In this document: positions 1-6,152 of the stretch, piece after piece
Layout: every line of letters begins with the position of its first letter
How positions within the stretch are numbered: the first letter of the stretch is position 1
Assembly (NCBI GenBank): GCA_020638875.1
Contig: JACKHS010000046.1
Location: forward strand, 1-11,917
Source: Planctomycetota bacterium
GTDB lineage: Bacteria > Planctomycetota > UBA1135 > GCA-002686595
Length of the DNA: 11,917 bases
Direction: 5' to 3'
Made by a program: the position numbers and the translations under genes
Notes under the pieces: model-generated
What the model was told of the DNA's origin: nothing
The model's database searches: none
Seen by the model: the letters and a program-made list of their open reading frames with translations, nothing else

Positions 1-16
1 GCCGTTCGGGCCGCCC

Positions 17-646
17 GTGCCGCGACACTACGCGCCGCACGAGACGGCGCTGCTCTACCGCGCGCGCGACGTCGTCGAGGCGACGCTGCTCGTCGCCCAC
101 CTCGAGGCCGACGGGATCCCCGCGTGGACGGTGGGCAGCGGCGCGTGCTTCGCGTTCGGCGATGCGCCCGCGGACACGCTGCTCGTCGACGTGCGCGTCC
201 CGCGCGAGCACCACGCGCGCGCCATCGAGCTCGTGCACGCGTACTTCGCCGACGGCGAGGACGGGACGCCTTGGACCTGCGCCGCGTGCGGCGAGGCGGT
301 CGAGGGCGGCTTCGTGAGCTGCTGGAGCTGCGGCGCCGAGCGCTCGGCCGAGGCCGCGCCCGCGGCGCTCGCCACGGAGCCGCGTCTGCCCCGCGAGACC
401 CCCGAGGCGCTGATGCGCGGCTTCTTCGTCCTGGTCGGCGTCGGGGCGCTGTGCGTGCTCGCCACGTTCGAGTCCAGGTTGCTGCTGCAGCATCTGGGCC
501 TCGACCCCAAGGCCGTGCGGCTCGTGCTCACGGTCCTCGTGCCCCTGACGCTCCTGCTCGCGAAGCTGCTGCTGGGGCGCTGGGTGCTGGGCTCGCGCAC
601 GCGCGACCGGCGCGAGGAGCTCGGACGGCCGGCGCGGCGCTTCTAG
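17..646 (+). CDS. DUF2007-like domain / zinc-ribbon / two-TM membrane protein (array copy 1)
   Basis: The 209-residue product begins with a DUF2007-like domain (about residues 8-75; core LLYRARDVVEA and later LLVDVRVP). A zinc ribbon follows, with Cys 88, 91, 102 and 105 spaced CxxC-x10-CxxC and ending CWSCG. After a Pro/Ala-rich linker come two hydrophobic segments (about 134-151 and 167-187). PF09413 is described only as putative signal-transducing, so the function is unknown. The layout suggests a membrane-tethered cytoplasmic sensor or adaptor. The GTG start at 17 places the domain as in the next copy, but the frame stays open to the left edge, so an upstream start outside the window is possible. 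No Shine-Dalgarno sequence is visible. This is the only undisrupted member of the tandem array, and it lies 76 bases before copy 2. Family assignment is from memory of the motif pattern. Confidence 0.8.
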   Translation: MPRHYAPHETALLYRARDVVEATLLVAHLEADGIPAWTVGSGACFAFGDAPADTLLVDVRVPREHHARAIELVHAYFADGEDGTPWTCAACGEAVEGGFVSCWSCGAERSAEAAPAALATEPRLPRETPEALMRGFFVLVGVGALCVLATFESRLLLQHLGLDPKAVRLVLTVLVPLTLLLAKLLLGRWVLGSRTRDRREELGRPARRF

Positions 647-722
647 CGGCCTGTCGGAGCGCTCCCGGGGCGCTGCGACGACGTCGCGAGGCGCGCCCGC
701 GGCGAGGTGCTACGCTGGACCC

Positions 723-1592
723 ATGACCTCACCCGACTCGCACGTCCTGGTCTATCGCGGCCGGGACACCGTCACCACCGCGCAGCTCGCCGGCGTGCTC
801 GAGGACGAGGGCCTCGCGGTCCGGCGCACGGGCGGCGCCTCGCTCGCCTACGGCGACATGCCCTGGACGGAGGCCTGGGTCGAGCTGCGCGTGCGCGCCG
901 AGGACTTCGAGCGCGCGCGGCTGCTGGCGCGCGCCTTCCTCGCGCGGCGCTCCGACGGCACCGGCTGGCTCTGCCCCGGCTGCGGCGAGGAGCTCGCGGG
1001 GACCTTCACCGAGTGCTGGAGCTGCGGCGCCGAGCGCGGCGACGAGCCGACGATCGTGATCGCCGCCGCGCCGCCCGTGGAGACGGTGGTCGAGGCGCCC
1101 GCGCTCGAGCCGGAGAGCGTGCTGCTCTATCGCGCGCGCGACACGATCGAGGCGGCGCTCCTGATCGCGATGCTCGAGGAGGAGGGCGTGCCCGCCTGGC
1201 GCGTCGGCGGCGCGCGTCGCTGGCCTTCGGCGACCTCCGGCGCGACGCGCTGCTCGTGGACGTGCACGTGTGCGCGCCCGGACGTCGCGCGCGCGCGACG
1301 CGCTCGTGACGGCGTGGTTCGAGCGCGCGCGCGGAGCGCGAGGCGCGACGAGCCGCCGTGGAGCTGCGCCGCGTGCGGCGAAGAGGTCGACGCGGACTTC
1401 GACGTGTGCTGGAGCTGCGGCGCCGCGCTCGGCGGCCGTGGCCGCGCCCGCGCCGCCGCTCGCCTCGGACGTGCCGCCGCTCGACACGCAGCGCCGCTGG
1501 TCGAGCTTCCCGTGCGCGTGAGTGCGGCTACCTCGTGCTCGTCTTCACGTGGTTCGCACGGCGGGCGTCCTGGCGGCTGTACTTCGCGCTGA
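723..1592 (+). CDS. Double DUF2007-like / zinc-ribbon protein, second half frame-disrupted (array copy 2)
   Basis: Read straight, this frame gives 289 residues. Residues 8-75 form a first DUF2007-like domain (VLVYRGRDTV, ASLAYGD), and Cys 84, 87, 98 and 101 form a first zinc ribbon. A second DUF2007-like domain starts at residue 132 (VLLYRARDTIEAALL) and loses sense at residue 164. The expected continuation, ASLAFGDLRRDALLVDVHV, lies in the +1 neighbouring frame at about 1214-1270, and RDALVTAWFERAR follows in the third frame at about 1294-1332. The original frame then resumes with a second zinc ribbon (Cys 215, 218, 229, 232; bases 1365-1418). After about 1432 a plausible Pro/Ala linker runs in another frame to a stop at 1519-1521. 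The C-terminal 50 or so residues of the straight translation are therefore probably out of frame. The intact ancestor likely ran to 1735. The ATG at 723 has only a distant GAGG. The role is unknown, as for copy 1. Confidence 0.65.
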   Translation: MTSPDSHVLVYRGRDTVTTAQLAGVLEDEGLAVRRTGGASLAYGDMPWTEAWVELRVRAEDFERARLLARAFLARRSDGTGWLCPGCGEELAGTFTECWSCGAERGDEPTIVIAAAPPVETVVEAPALEPESVLLYRARDTIEAALLIAMLEEEGVPAWRVGGARRWPSATSGATRCSWTCTCARPDVARARRARDGVVRARARSARRDEPPWSCAACGEEVDADFDVCWSCGAALGGRGRARAAARLGRAAARHAAPLVELPVRVSAATSCSSSRGSHGGRPGGCTSR

Positions 1593-1735
1593 CGCGCGGC
1601 GCGCACCTGCGCAGCCTCGACGCCTTGATGGGCGGCGTGCTGCTCGGCTGTGGGTCGTGGGGCTGCCTCGCCGGGACGCTGATGGGCCCTCGCGCGGACT
1701 CGCGGTGCGCGGCGAGGTCGGCGAAGCGCTCATGA
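1520..1735 (+). pseudogene. Displaced C-terminal two-TM segment of array copy 2
   Basis: In the frame beginning at base 1520 the translation has clear protein character: ECGYLVLVFTWFARRASW, then LYFALTRGAHLRSLDALM, then GGVLLGCGSWGCLAGTLMG. This reads as two hydrophobic segments joined by a basic loop, the same tail architecture as copy 1. It has no start codon of its own and follows directly from the linker that ends at 1521 in another frame, so I read it as the C-terminus of copy 2 cut off by an indel near 1510-1520. Its stop TGA at 1733-1735 overlaps the ATG of copy 3 as ATGA, which supports this frame being the original one. The alternative is chance coding potential in GC-rich DNA, but the hydrophobic pattern makes that less likely. 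Confidence 0.5.
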
Positions 1736-2107
1736 GCGCGGGCGCGCCGAGCCCGGAGCGCGCGCTCTTCGAAGGCGACGGCGGCGACGGGACGACCGGC
1801 TCGTGCGCGCGGCTCGCGGCCGAGGGCGTGCCGTACTGGCGCGAGCAGCCGCGCGCCTGGATGCCGCAGCCCGATCAGTCCCTGGAGAGCCAGCTGGGAC
1901 GTCTGGGTGCCGCGCGCCGAGCTCGAGCGCGCGCAGGCGCTCGCGGAAGAGCTCTTCGAGGCGACCGACGTCGCGCCTGGCGTCTGGCGCTGCCCGGCCT
2001 GCGGCGAGGCGTGCGAGGCCGCCTTCGAGGCCTGCTGGAGCTGCGGCGCCGAGCGCGGGGCCGAGGTGAGGATCGTCGAGCCCGCGAGTCCGCCGAGCCG
2101 CGCCTGA
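1732..2107 (+). pseudogene. Frameshifted DUF2007-like / zinc-ribbon protein (array copy 3)
   Basis: ATG at 1732 overlaps the stop of copy 2 (ATGA). The first frame gives MSAGAPSPERALFEGDGG and then CARLAAEGVPYWREQP, a divergent DUF2007-like N-terminus, up to about base 1897. There the sense jumps to the next frame: DVWVPRAELERAQALAEEL matches the strand-helix end of the domain in copies 1 and 2. It continues into a zinc ribbon at 1991-2044 (CPACGEACEAAFEACWSCG; CxxC-x10-CxxC). A single extra G in the GGG run of CTGGGACGTC at about 1896-1898 would explain the shift. The second frame reaches TGA at 2105-2107, but the same frame reopens and encodes the two-TM protein at 2141-2362, which is probably its lost tail. 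A pipeline may call only 1907-2107 (66 residues). Confidence 0.55.
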
Positions 2108-2140
2108 GCGGCGGCGTCACGCTCAGGCGCGCAATCGGAG

Positions 2141-2362
2141 GTGCCGTTCGCTCGGTGCGCCTACCTGCTCTTCGCGGCCGCCATGACGAGCTGGTTCGCC
2201 GCCCGCGGGCTCCTCGAGCGCACGCCCGACCTCGGCCCGCTCGAAGGTTGGCGCGACCGATTGCCGCTCGCGGGTCCGCTCGTCGTCGCGCTCCTCGCGC
2301 CCTGGTGGCTGCTCGCCCGCGTGCGTCCCGAGGGCGACAGCGGAAGCGACGCGCAAGACTGA
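2141..2362 (+). CDS. Small two-TM protein, probably the detached tail of array copy 3
   Basis: The GTG start at 2141 gives 73 residues with two hydrophobic segments (about 6-22 and 42-60) separated by a loop of about 20 residues, and a short charged tail. GGAG lies immediately before the GTG, too close to act as a normal ribosome-binding site. The frame is the same as that of the zinc-ribbon segment ending at 2107, and the two are separated only by the TGA at 2105-2107 and 11 sense codons. Copy 1 has exactly this arrangement (ribbon, linker, TM, loop, TM) in one polypeptide, so this is most likely the C-terminal membrane part of copy 3. It could instead be a genuine separate small membrane protein. 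No function can be assigned. Confidence 0.5.
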   Translation: MPFARCAYLLFAAAMTSWFAARGLLERTPDLGPLEGWRDRLPLAGPLVVALLAPWWLLARVRPEGDSGSDAQD

Positions 2363-2413
2363 GCCCCGCCACCGGGCTTCCGCTCCCCCACCGCGGGCCA
2401 CTAGGCTACGCCG

Positions 2414-4366
2414 ATGGCCCTCCTCGACTGGCTGATCGTCGCCGCCTACGTCGTCTTCGCCCTCGCCGTCGGCTTCGTCTACGCCAAGCGCGCGGGCAAG
2501 GACGTCGACGAGTTCTTCCTCAGCGGCCGCACGCTGCCGTGGTGGATCGCCGGCACGTCGATGGTGGCGACGAGCTTCGCCGCGGACACGCCGCTCGTCA
2601 TCACCGGCTGGGTGCGCGACCGCGGCATCTGGCAGAACTGGCTGTGGTGGTGCTACTGCGCGGGCGGGATGCTGGGCGTGTTCCTGTTCGCGCGCTGGTG
2701 GCGGCGCGGCGGCGTGATGACCAAGGCCGAGCTGGCCGAGCTGCGCTACGGCGGGCCGGGCGCGGCGGCGCTGCGCGGCGTGCTCGGCGTCATGCACGCG
2801 GGCTTCACGAACACGATCACGCTCTGCTGGGTGCTGCTCGCCGCGGCGAAGATCATGGACGTGCTGTTCGAGGTCGACCAGAACCTCGCCGTGGTGCTCT
2901 CGTGCGCGATCGCGCTGAGCTACTCGCTGATGGCGGGCTTCTGGGGCGTCGTCGTCACCGACCTCGTGCAGTTCGCGATGGCGATGGTCGGCGCGGTGGT
3001 GCTCGCGTGGATGAGCTGGAGCGCGGTCGGCGGCGCAGAGGGCGTGCACGCCGCGGCCGCCGCGGGCGCGCCGTTCACGAAGGACACGCTCGAGATGTTT
3101 CCCCACGCCGGTCCGGGCGGGCCGCTCGACGCCAGCTTCTGGACGGTGCCGTTCACGGCGCTGTGCGTGTACCTGGGCGTCGCGTGGTGGGCCGTCGAGA
3201 ACGTCGACGGCGCGAGCGTGGCCGTGCAGCGCATCGCCGCCTCGCGCGACGAGCGCCAGGGCGTGCTGGCGCTCTTGTGGTTCAACCTGACGCACTACGC
3301 CGTGCGGCCGTGGCCGTGGATCCTGGTGGCGCTCGCGTCGCTGGTGGTGCTGAAGCCGGCAGAGGTCACCGCGCCGGCGGCGGGCACCGTGCGGCTCGAC
3401 GCCGCGACGCCGAGCGTGCTGGTGCTCGAGGAGCCGAGCGGCGCGCGGCACGAGCTCGCGCTCACGACCGACGTCGAGGGCTGGGAGCTGCAGCCCGAGG
3501 TCGACGACGGCGCCCTGGTCGACGCCGGCGTGCGGCTCGCGAAGACCGACTCCGAGCGCGCCTACGTCGTGATGATGCGCCGCTACCTGCCGGTCGGTCT
3601 GCTCGGCCTGATGGTGGCGAGCCTGCTCGCGGCGTTCATGTCGACGATCGACACGCACGTGAACCTGGCGGCGTCGTTCTTCGTGAACGACCTCTACCGG
3701 CGCTTCTTCGTGCGCGACGCGAGCGCGAAGCACTACGTCGCGGTCGCGCGCCTCGCGAGCGGCGCGGTGCTGGTCGTCGCGGCGCTGATGGCGCTGGCGG
3801 CCGACTCGATCTCCGACCTGTTCACCTTCTTCCTCGCGTTCCTCGGCGGCGTCGGCCCGATCTACGTGCTGCGCTGGCTGTGGTGGCGCGTGCGGCCGGA
3901 GACGGAGATCACGGCGATGGTGACCTCGGCCGTGACGACGACGCTGCTCACCTACGCGCCGATCACGTGGCACCTCGGCCCGCTGTCGCAGGACGGCGCG
4001 CTGCTCTCCGAGGGACGCCTGTGCCTGGTGGCGCTGGCGTCGCTCGTGACCGCGCTCGGCTCGCTCGCCGTGTTCGGAGCGCCGGACCCGCGCGCGCTCG
4101 TGCCGTTCTACGAGAAGGTGCGCCCCGCGGGCTGGTGGGGCCCGGTCGCCGCCGTCGCGCCGCACGTGCGCGCGCCGAAGCCGTCGCTGCGGCCGCTGTA
4201 CGGCGTCGTGGGCGGCGTGGCGCTCGTCTTCGGCGGCATGCTCGGCCTCGGCTACGCGTTGCTCGACGACTGGGCGCGCGCGGGCGTCGCGAGCGCGGTC
4301 GCCGCGGTCGGCACGGTGGGCCTCGTGCTCGCGCTGCGCGGCGACGAGCGGAGCGCGCACGAGTGA
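2414..4366 (+). CDS. Sodium:solute symporter family (SSS/SLC5-like) transporter with inserted domain
   Basis: The intact 650-residue inner-membrane transporter has about 14-15 hydrophobic segments, the first at residues 5-23. Family marks include DEFFLSGRTLPWW (32-44), the TM2 stretch SMVATSFAADTPLVITGW (49-66), and the TM9 stretch GLLGLMVASLLAAFMSTIDT (395-414), where Ser410-Thr411 sit at the expected Na2 sodium site. Members use the sodium gradient to import sugars, amino acids, vitamins or carboxylates. The substrate cannot be read here. Residues about 314-384 are a soluble insert between hydrophobic segments 8 and 9, rich in beta-type sequence (TAPAAGTVRLDA, later DDGALVDAGVRLAKTD), where relatives usually have a short loop. 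ATG 2414 has no clear Shine-Dalgarno sequence. The stop overlaps the next gene's GTG (GTGA), so the two are probably co-translated. The family call is firm. Confidence 0.93.
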   Translation: MALLDWLIVAAYVVFALAVGFVYAKRAGKDVDEFFLSGRTLPWWIAGTSMVATSFAADTPLVITGWVRDRGIWQNWLWWCYCAGGMLGVFLFARWWRRGGVMTKAELAELRYGGPGAAALRGVLGVMHAGFTNTITLCWVLLAAAKIMDVLFEVDQNLAVVLSCAIALSYSLMAGFWGVVVTDLVQFAMAMVGAVVLAWMSWSAVGGAEGVHAAAAAGAPFTKDTLEMFPHAGPGGPLDASFWTVPFTALCVYLGVAWWAVENVDGASVAVQRIAASRDERQGVLALLWFNLTHYAVRPWPWILVALASLVVLKPAEVTAPAAGTVRLDAATPSVLVLEEPSGARHELALTTDVEGWELQPEVDDGALVDAGVRLAKTDSERAYVVMMRRYLPVGLLGLMVASLLAAFMSTIDTHVNLAASFFVNDLYRRFFVRDASAKHYVAVARLASGAVLVVAALMALAADSISDLFTFFLAFLGGVGPIYVLRWLWWRVRPETEITAMVTSAVTTTLLTYAPITWHLGPLSQDGALLSEGRLCLVALASLVTALGSLAVFGAPDPRALVPFYEKVRPAGWWGPVAAVAPHVRAPKPSLRPLYGVVGGVALVFGGMLGLGYALLDDWARAGVASAVAAVGTVGLVLALRGDERSAHE

Positions 4367-5043
4367 GCGCGCGGCCGGCCCTTGACGCGGACGTCGCGCG
4401 CTACGTCGCGAGCTCCTACCCGCACAACGCCGACTACCGCGTGCTCGCCGGGCGGCTCGTGCCGCGCTGGAAGCTGTGGCGGCGCGCGCGGCGGCTCACG
4501 GCGGGCTACACGACGCCGCTGCGCTCGCTGCTCGACCTCTCGGCCTCGAAGGGCTGGTTCGTGCTCGAGGCCGCGGGCCGCGCGAGCTGCGAGCGCGCGC
4601 TCGGCATCGACGTGCACGCGCCGGACCTCGACGCGGCGCGCGCGGTGGCCGCGCACCTGGGTCGCGAACGCGCGCGCTTCGAGCTCACGACGCTGCGCGA
4701 GCTCGCCGCGTCGCTCGACGCGCACGGCGGGCCGTTCGAGACGGCGCTGCTCGTGAACACCTACCCCTACCTGTTCCTCGGCAGCGACCGCTCGGACGAC
4801 TGCGTGCCCGACCACGACGAGCTCTTCGGGCTGCTGGCCGCGGTCACGGCGCGGCGGCTCGTCTTCTCGAATCGCGTCGAGCTCGCGCGCCTGCCGCGCC
4901 ACATCCAGGCGCGCGCGCAGGCGCTGGGCCTGGCCGAGGCCTACCGCCCCGAGGCGATCCGAGCGGCGTGCGAGCGCTGGTTCGTCGTCCGCGAACAGCG
5001 CCCGCTCGGCCGCATCCCGCTGTGGTTCCTCGATCGGCGCTGA
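4363..5043 (+). CDS. Class I SAM-dependent methyltransferase-like protein
   Basis: The 226-residue soluble protein has a Rossmann-type SAM-binding pattern: LLDLSASKGWFVLEAA (56-71) as motif I, ALGIDVHAPDLDAA (79-92) with Asp83 as the motif II acid, and ALLVNTYPYLF (128-138) in the motif IV region. The N-terminal 50 residues are basic and contain YPHNADYRVLAGRLVPRW. Motif I is non-canonical (DLSASKG rather than DxGxGxG), as in several divergent methyltransferase-like families, so activity is likely but not certain. The substrate is unknown. The start is taken as GTG 4363 because it overlaps the transporter stop (GTGA); the frame is also open far upstream, but that part is not coding-like. It converges with the minus-strand small coiled-coil gene, with 16 bases between the stops. 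Confidence 0.75.
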   Translation: MSARPALDADVARYVASSYPHNADYRVLAGRLVPRWKLWRRARRLTAGYTTPLRSLLDLSASKGWFVLEAAGRASCERALGIDVHAPDLDAARAVAAHLGRERARFELTTLRELAASLDAHGGPFETALLVNTYPYLFLGSDRSDDCVPDHDELFGLLAAVTARRLVFSNRVELARLPRHIQARAQALGLAEAYRPEAIRAACERWFVVREQRPLGRIPLWFLDRR

Positions 5044-5059
5044 CGCGCCGCGCGCGCGC

Positions 5060-5347
5060 TCAGCGCTTGTAGCGCGACTTGGCGTCGTGCACCTCGAGGC
5101 CCAGCGAGTCCCAGAGCTCCACCACGCCGCCGCGCACGTCCTCCCACGCGCTGGGGCCGGCCTGTTTCACCTCGTGCAGCTTGTCGTGCACCTGTCCGGC
5201 CTTCTCGCGCAGCGCGCTCAGCTCGCGCTCGTGGTGGATGCGCACGTCGGCGGCCGCCTCGCGCGCCTGCGCTTCGAGCCGCGCGATGTCGGCGTTCCAC
5301 TGGTCGAGGCGGGCTTTGAGCTTCTGAACGTAGGCGTCGCGATCCAT
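5060..5347 (-). CDS. Small coiled-coil protein, sll1863-like stress-response family
   Basis: The 95-residue protein is highly charged and almost entirely helical. Residues 1-60 (start MDRDAYVQKLKARLDQWN) form a heptad-like coiled coil, and the C-terminal part carries the GPSAWEDVRGGVVELWDSL pattern. Both the start and the AWEDV.GG segment resemble the widespread small proteins that NCBI names 'sll1863 family stress response protein', with a usual length near 100 residues. The biochemical role of that family is not established. The start is well fixed: AGGAGG at 5354-5359 lies six bases before the ATG. It is the last gene of the minus-strand run, 144 bases downstream of the dehydrogenase, and probably has its own translation control. 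Family name is recalled, not searched. Confidence 0.8.
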   Translation of the reverse strand: MDRDAYVQKLKARLDQWNADIARLEAQAREAAADVRIHHERELSALREKAGQVHDKLHEVKQAGPSAWEDVRGGVVELWDSLGLEVHDAKSRYKR

Positions 5348-5353
5348 GGCGGT

Positions 5354-5359
5354 CCTCCT
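5354..5359 (-). promoter_or_regulatory. Strong Shine-Dalgarno of the small coiled-coil gene
   Basis: The minus strand reads AGGAGG, then a six-base spacer, then ATG. It is a perfect anti-16S match at optimal spacing. Most other starts in this window have no recognisable Shine-Dalgarno sequence, so this gene may be translated unusually well. Confidence 0.8.
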
Positions 5360-5445
5360 GAGCGTGTGCCGGTGCCGCGGCGGAGCCGCGCGCGGGAGCG
5401 CGGACGCCGCGGCGTCTCTTCGGTGTGCACTGCGCTGTACGGACG

Positions 5446-5466
5446 GGCGCCCACGCGACGGGCGCC
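5446..5466 (-). terminator. Candidate GC hairpin after the VOC-SDR gene pair
   Basis: GGCGCCC (5446-5452) and GGGCGCC (5460-5466) form a perfect 7-base-pair stem around a 7-base loop, 26 bases past the SDR stop codon. A second perfect palindrome, GACGCCGCGGCGTC, lies at 5403-5416. Neither is followed by a run of T on the minus strand, so a classical intrinsic terminator is not shown. They may be an RNA-end-stabilising structure, or only a product of base composition. The region between the SDR stop and the coiled-coil start (5348-5491) holds nothing else I recognise. Confidence 0.25.
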
Positions 5467-5491
5467 GATCGCAGTTTCTCTGCGCGCCGGC

Positions 5492-6151
5492 CTACCAGGG
5501 CAGCTCGCGGCCGTCCTGGTGTCGGAACGTACCCGACTTGTCGAGCGTCAACTCGTCGATGCGCGCGAGCAGGCCGCGCGCGGACTCCTCGACCGCGATC
5601 CCGCGGTGTCCGGTCATGCGCGTCGCGACCATGCCGGGGTGCAGCAGCACCACGGCGACGCCGAGCTCGCGCAGGTCGTGCGCGAGGTTCACGCCGACGA
5701 CGTTCACGGCCGCCTTCGACATGCGGTAGCCGTAGTAGCCGCCCGACTCGTTGTCGCCGAGCGAGCCCATCAGGCTCGTCACGATCGCGACCTTCGAGCC
5801 CGGCGCGAGGGTGCCGCGCAGCGCGAGTGCGGTGCGCAGCGGCCCCAGCGTGTTGACCTCGAACTGGTGGCGCAGCGACTCGAAGTCCAGCGACGCCAGC
5901 TCGTCCGCCTCGAGCACGCCCGCGTTCAGCACGAGCACGTCGAGCTGCGTGCCCCCGAGCGCGTGCGCCAGGCCGACCAGCGCCTCGTCCGAGGTCACGT
6001 CGACGCCCTGGTGGATCTCGATGCCGAGCGCGGCGAGCTCGGTGCACGACGTGCGGCAGGCCGCGATGACGCGCTCTCCGCGCGCGACGAGTTGGCGGCA
6101 CAGCTCGAGGCCGATGCCCCGGTTGGCGCCCGTGACGAGCCAGGTCCCCAT
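5492..6151 (-). CDS. Short-chain dehydrogenase/reductase (SDR family, classical)
   Basis: The 219-residue Rossmann-fold oxidoreductase has the cofactor motif TGANRGIG (7-14), a DV pair at 51-52, the NAG motif at 76-78, structural Asn100, catalytic Ser126, and the Y-x3-K pair Tyr142/Lys146 (GYRMSKAA). The catalytic set is complete, so it should be an active NAD(P)-dependent enzyme of the cytoplasm. It resembles C-factor or sniffer-type carbonyl reductases in its short length and its HPGMVATRM (171-179) segment. The substrate cannot be read. The ATG at 6151 lies one base after the stop of the upstream VOC gene and has a perfect AGGAGG six bases upstream, embedded in the end of that gene. This fixes the start and shows a two-gene operon with likely translational coupling. 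Confidence 0.92.
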   Translation of the reverse strand: MGTWLVTGANRGIGLELCRQLVARGERVIAACRTSCTELAALGIEIHQGVDVTSDEALVGLAHALGGTQLDVLVLNAGVLEADELASLDFESLRHQFEVNTLGPLRTALALRGTLAPGSKVAIVTSLMGSLGDNESGGYYGYRMSKAAVNVVGVNLAHDLRELGVAVVLLHPGMVATRMTGHRGIAVEESARGLLARIDELTLDKSGTFRHQDGRELPW

Positions 6152-6152
6152 C

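Noticed and set aside
707..1309. An overlapping 200-codon frame as a separate gene
   Set aside because: Only its last part (about 1214-1270) is protein-like, and that belongs to the second DUF2007-like domain of copy 2 after an indel.
1205..2107. Programmed frameshifting or recoding as an explanation of the frame changes
   Set aside because: The shifts are numerous, in both directions, and lack a slippery heptamer with a downstream structure; random indels or sequence errors fit better.
2123..4360. A 745-codon open frame on the minus strand
   Set aside because: It is antisense to the symporter, and its translation is an Arg/His/Glu/Ala-rich composition typical of shadow frames.
1522..5043. 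A continuous open frame of 1173 codons on the plus strand
   Set aside because: Stop codons are rare at this GC content. Only its start (copy 3 N-terminus, 1732 to about 1897) and its end (methyltransferase, 4363-5043) look coding; the middle is Arg/Ala-rich shadow of the symporter.
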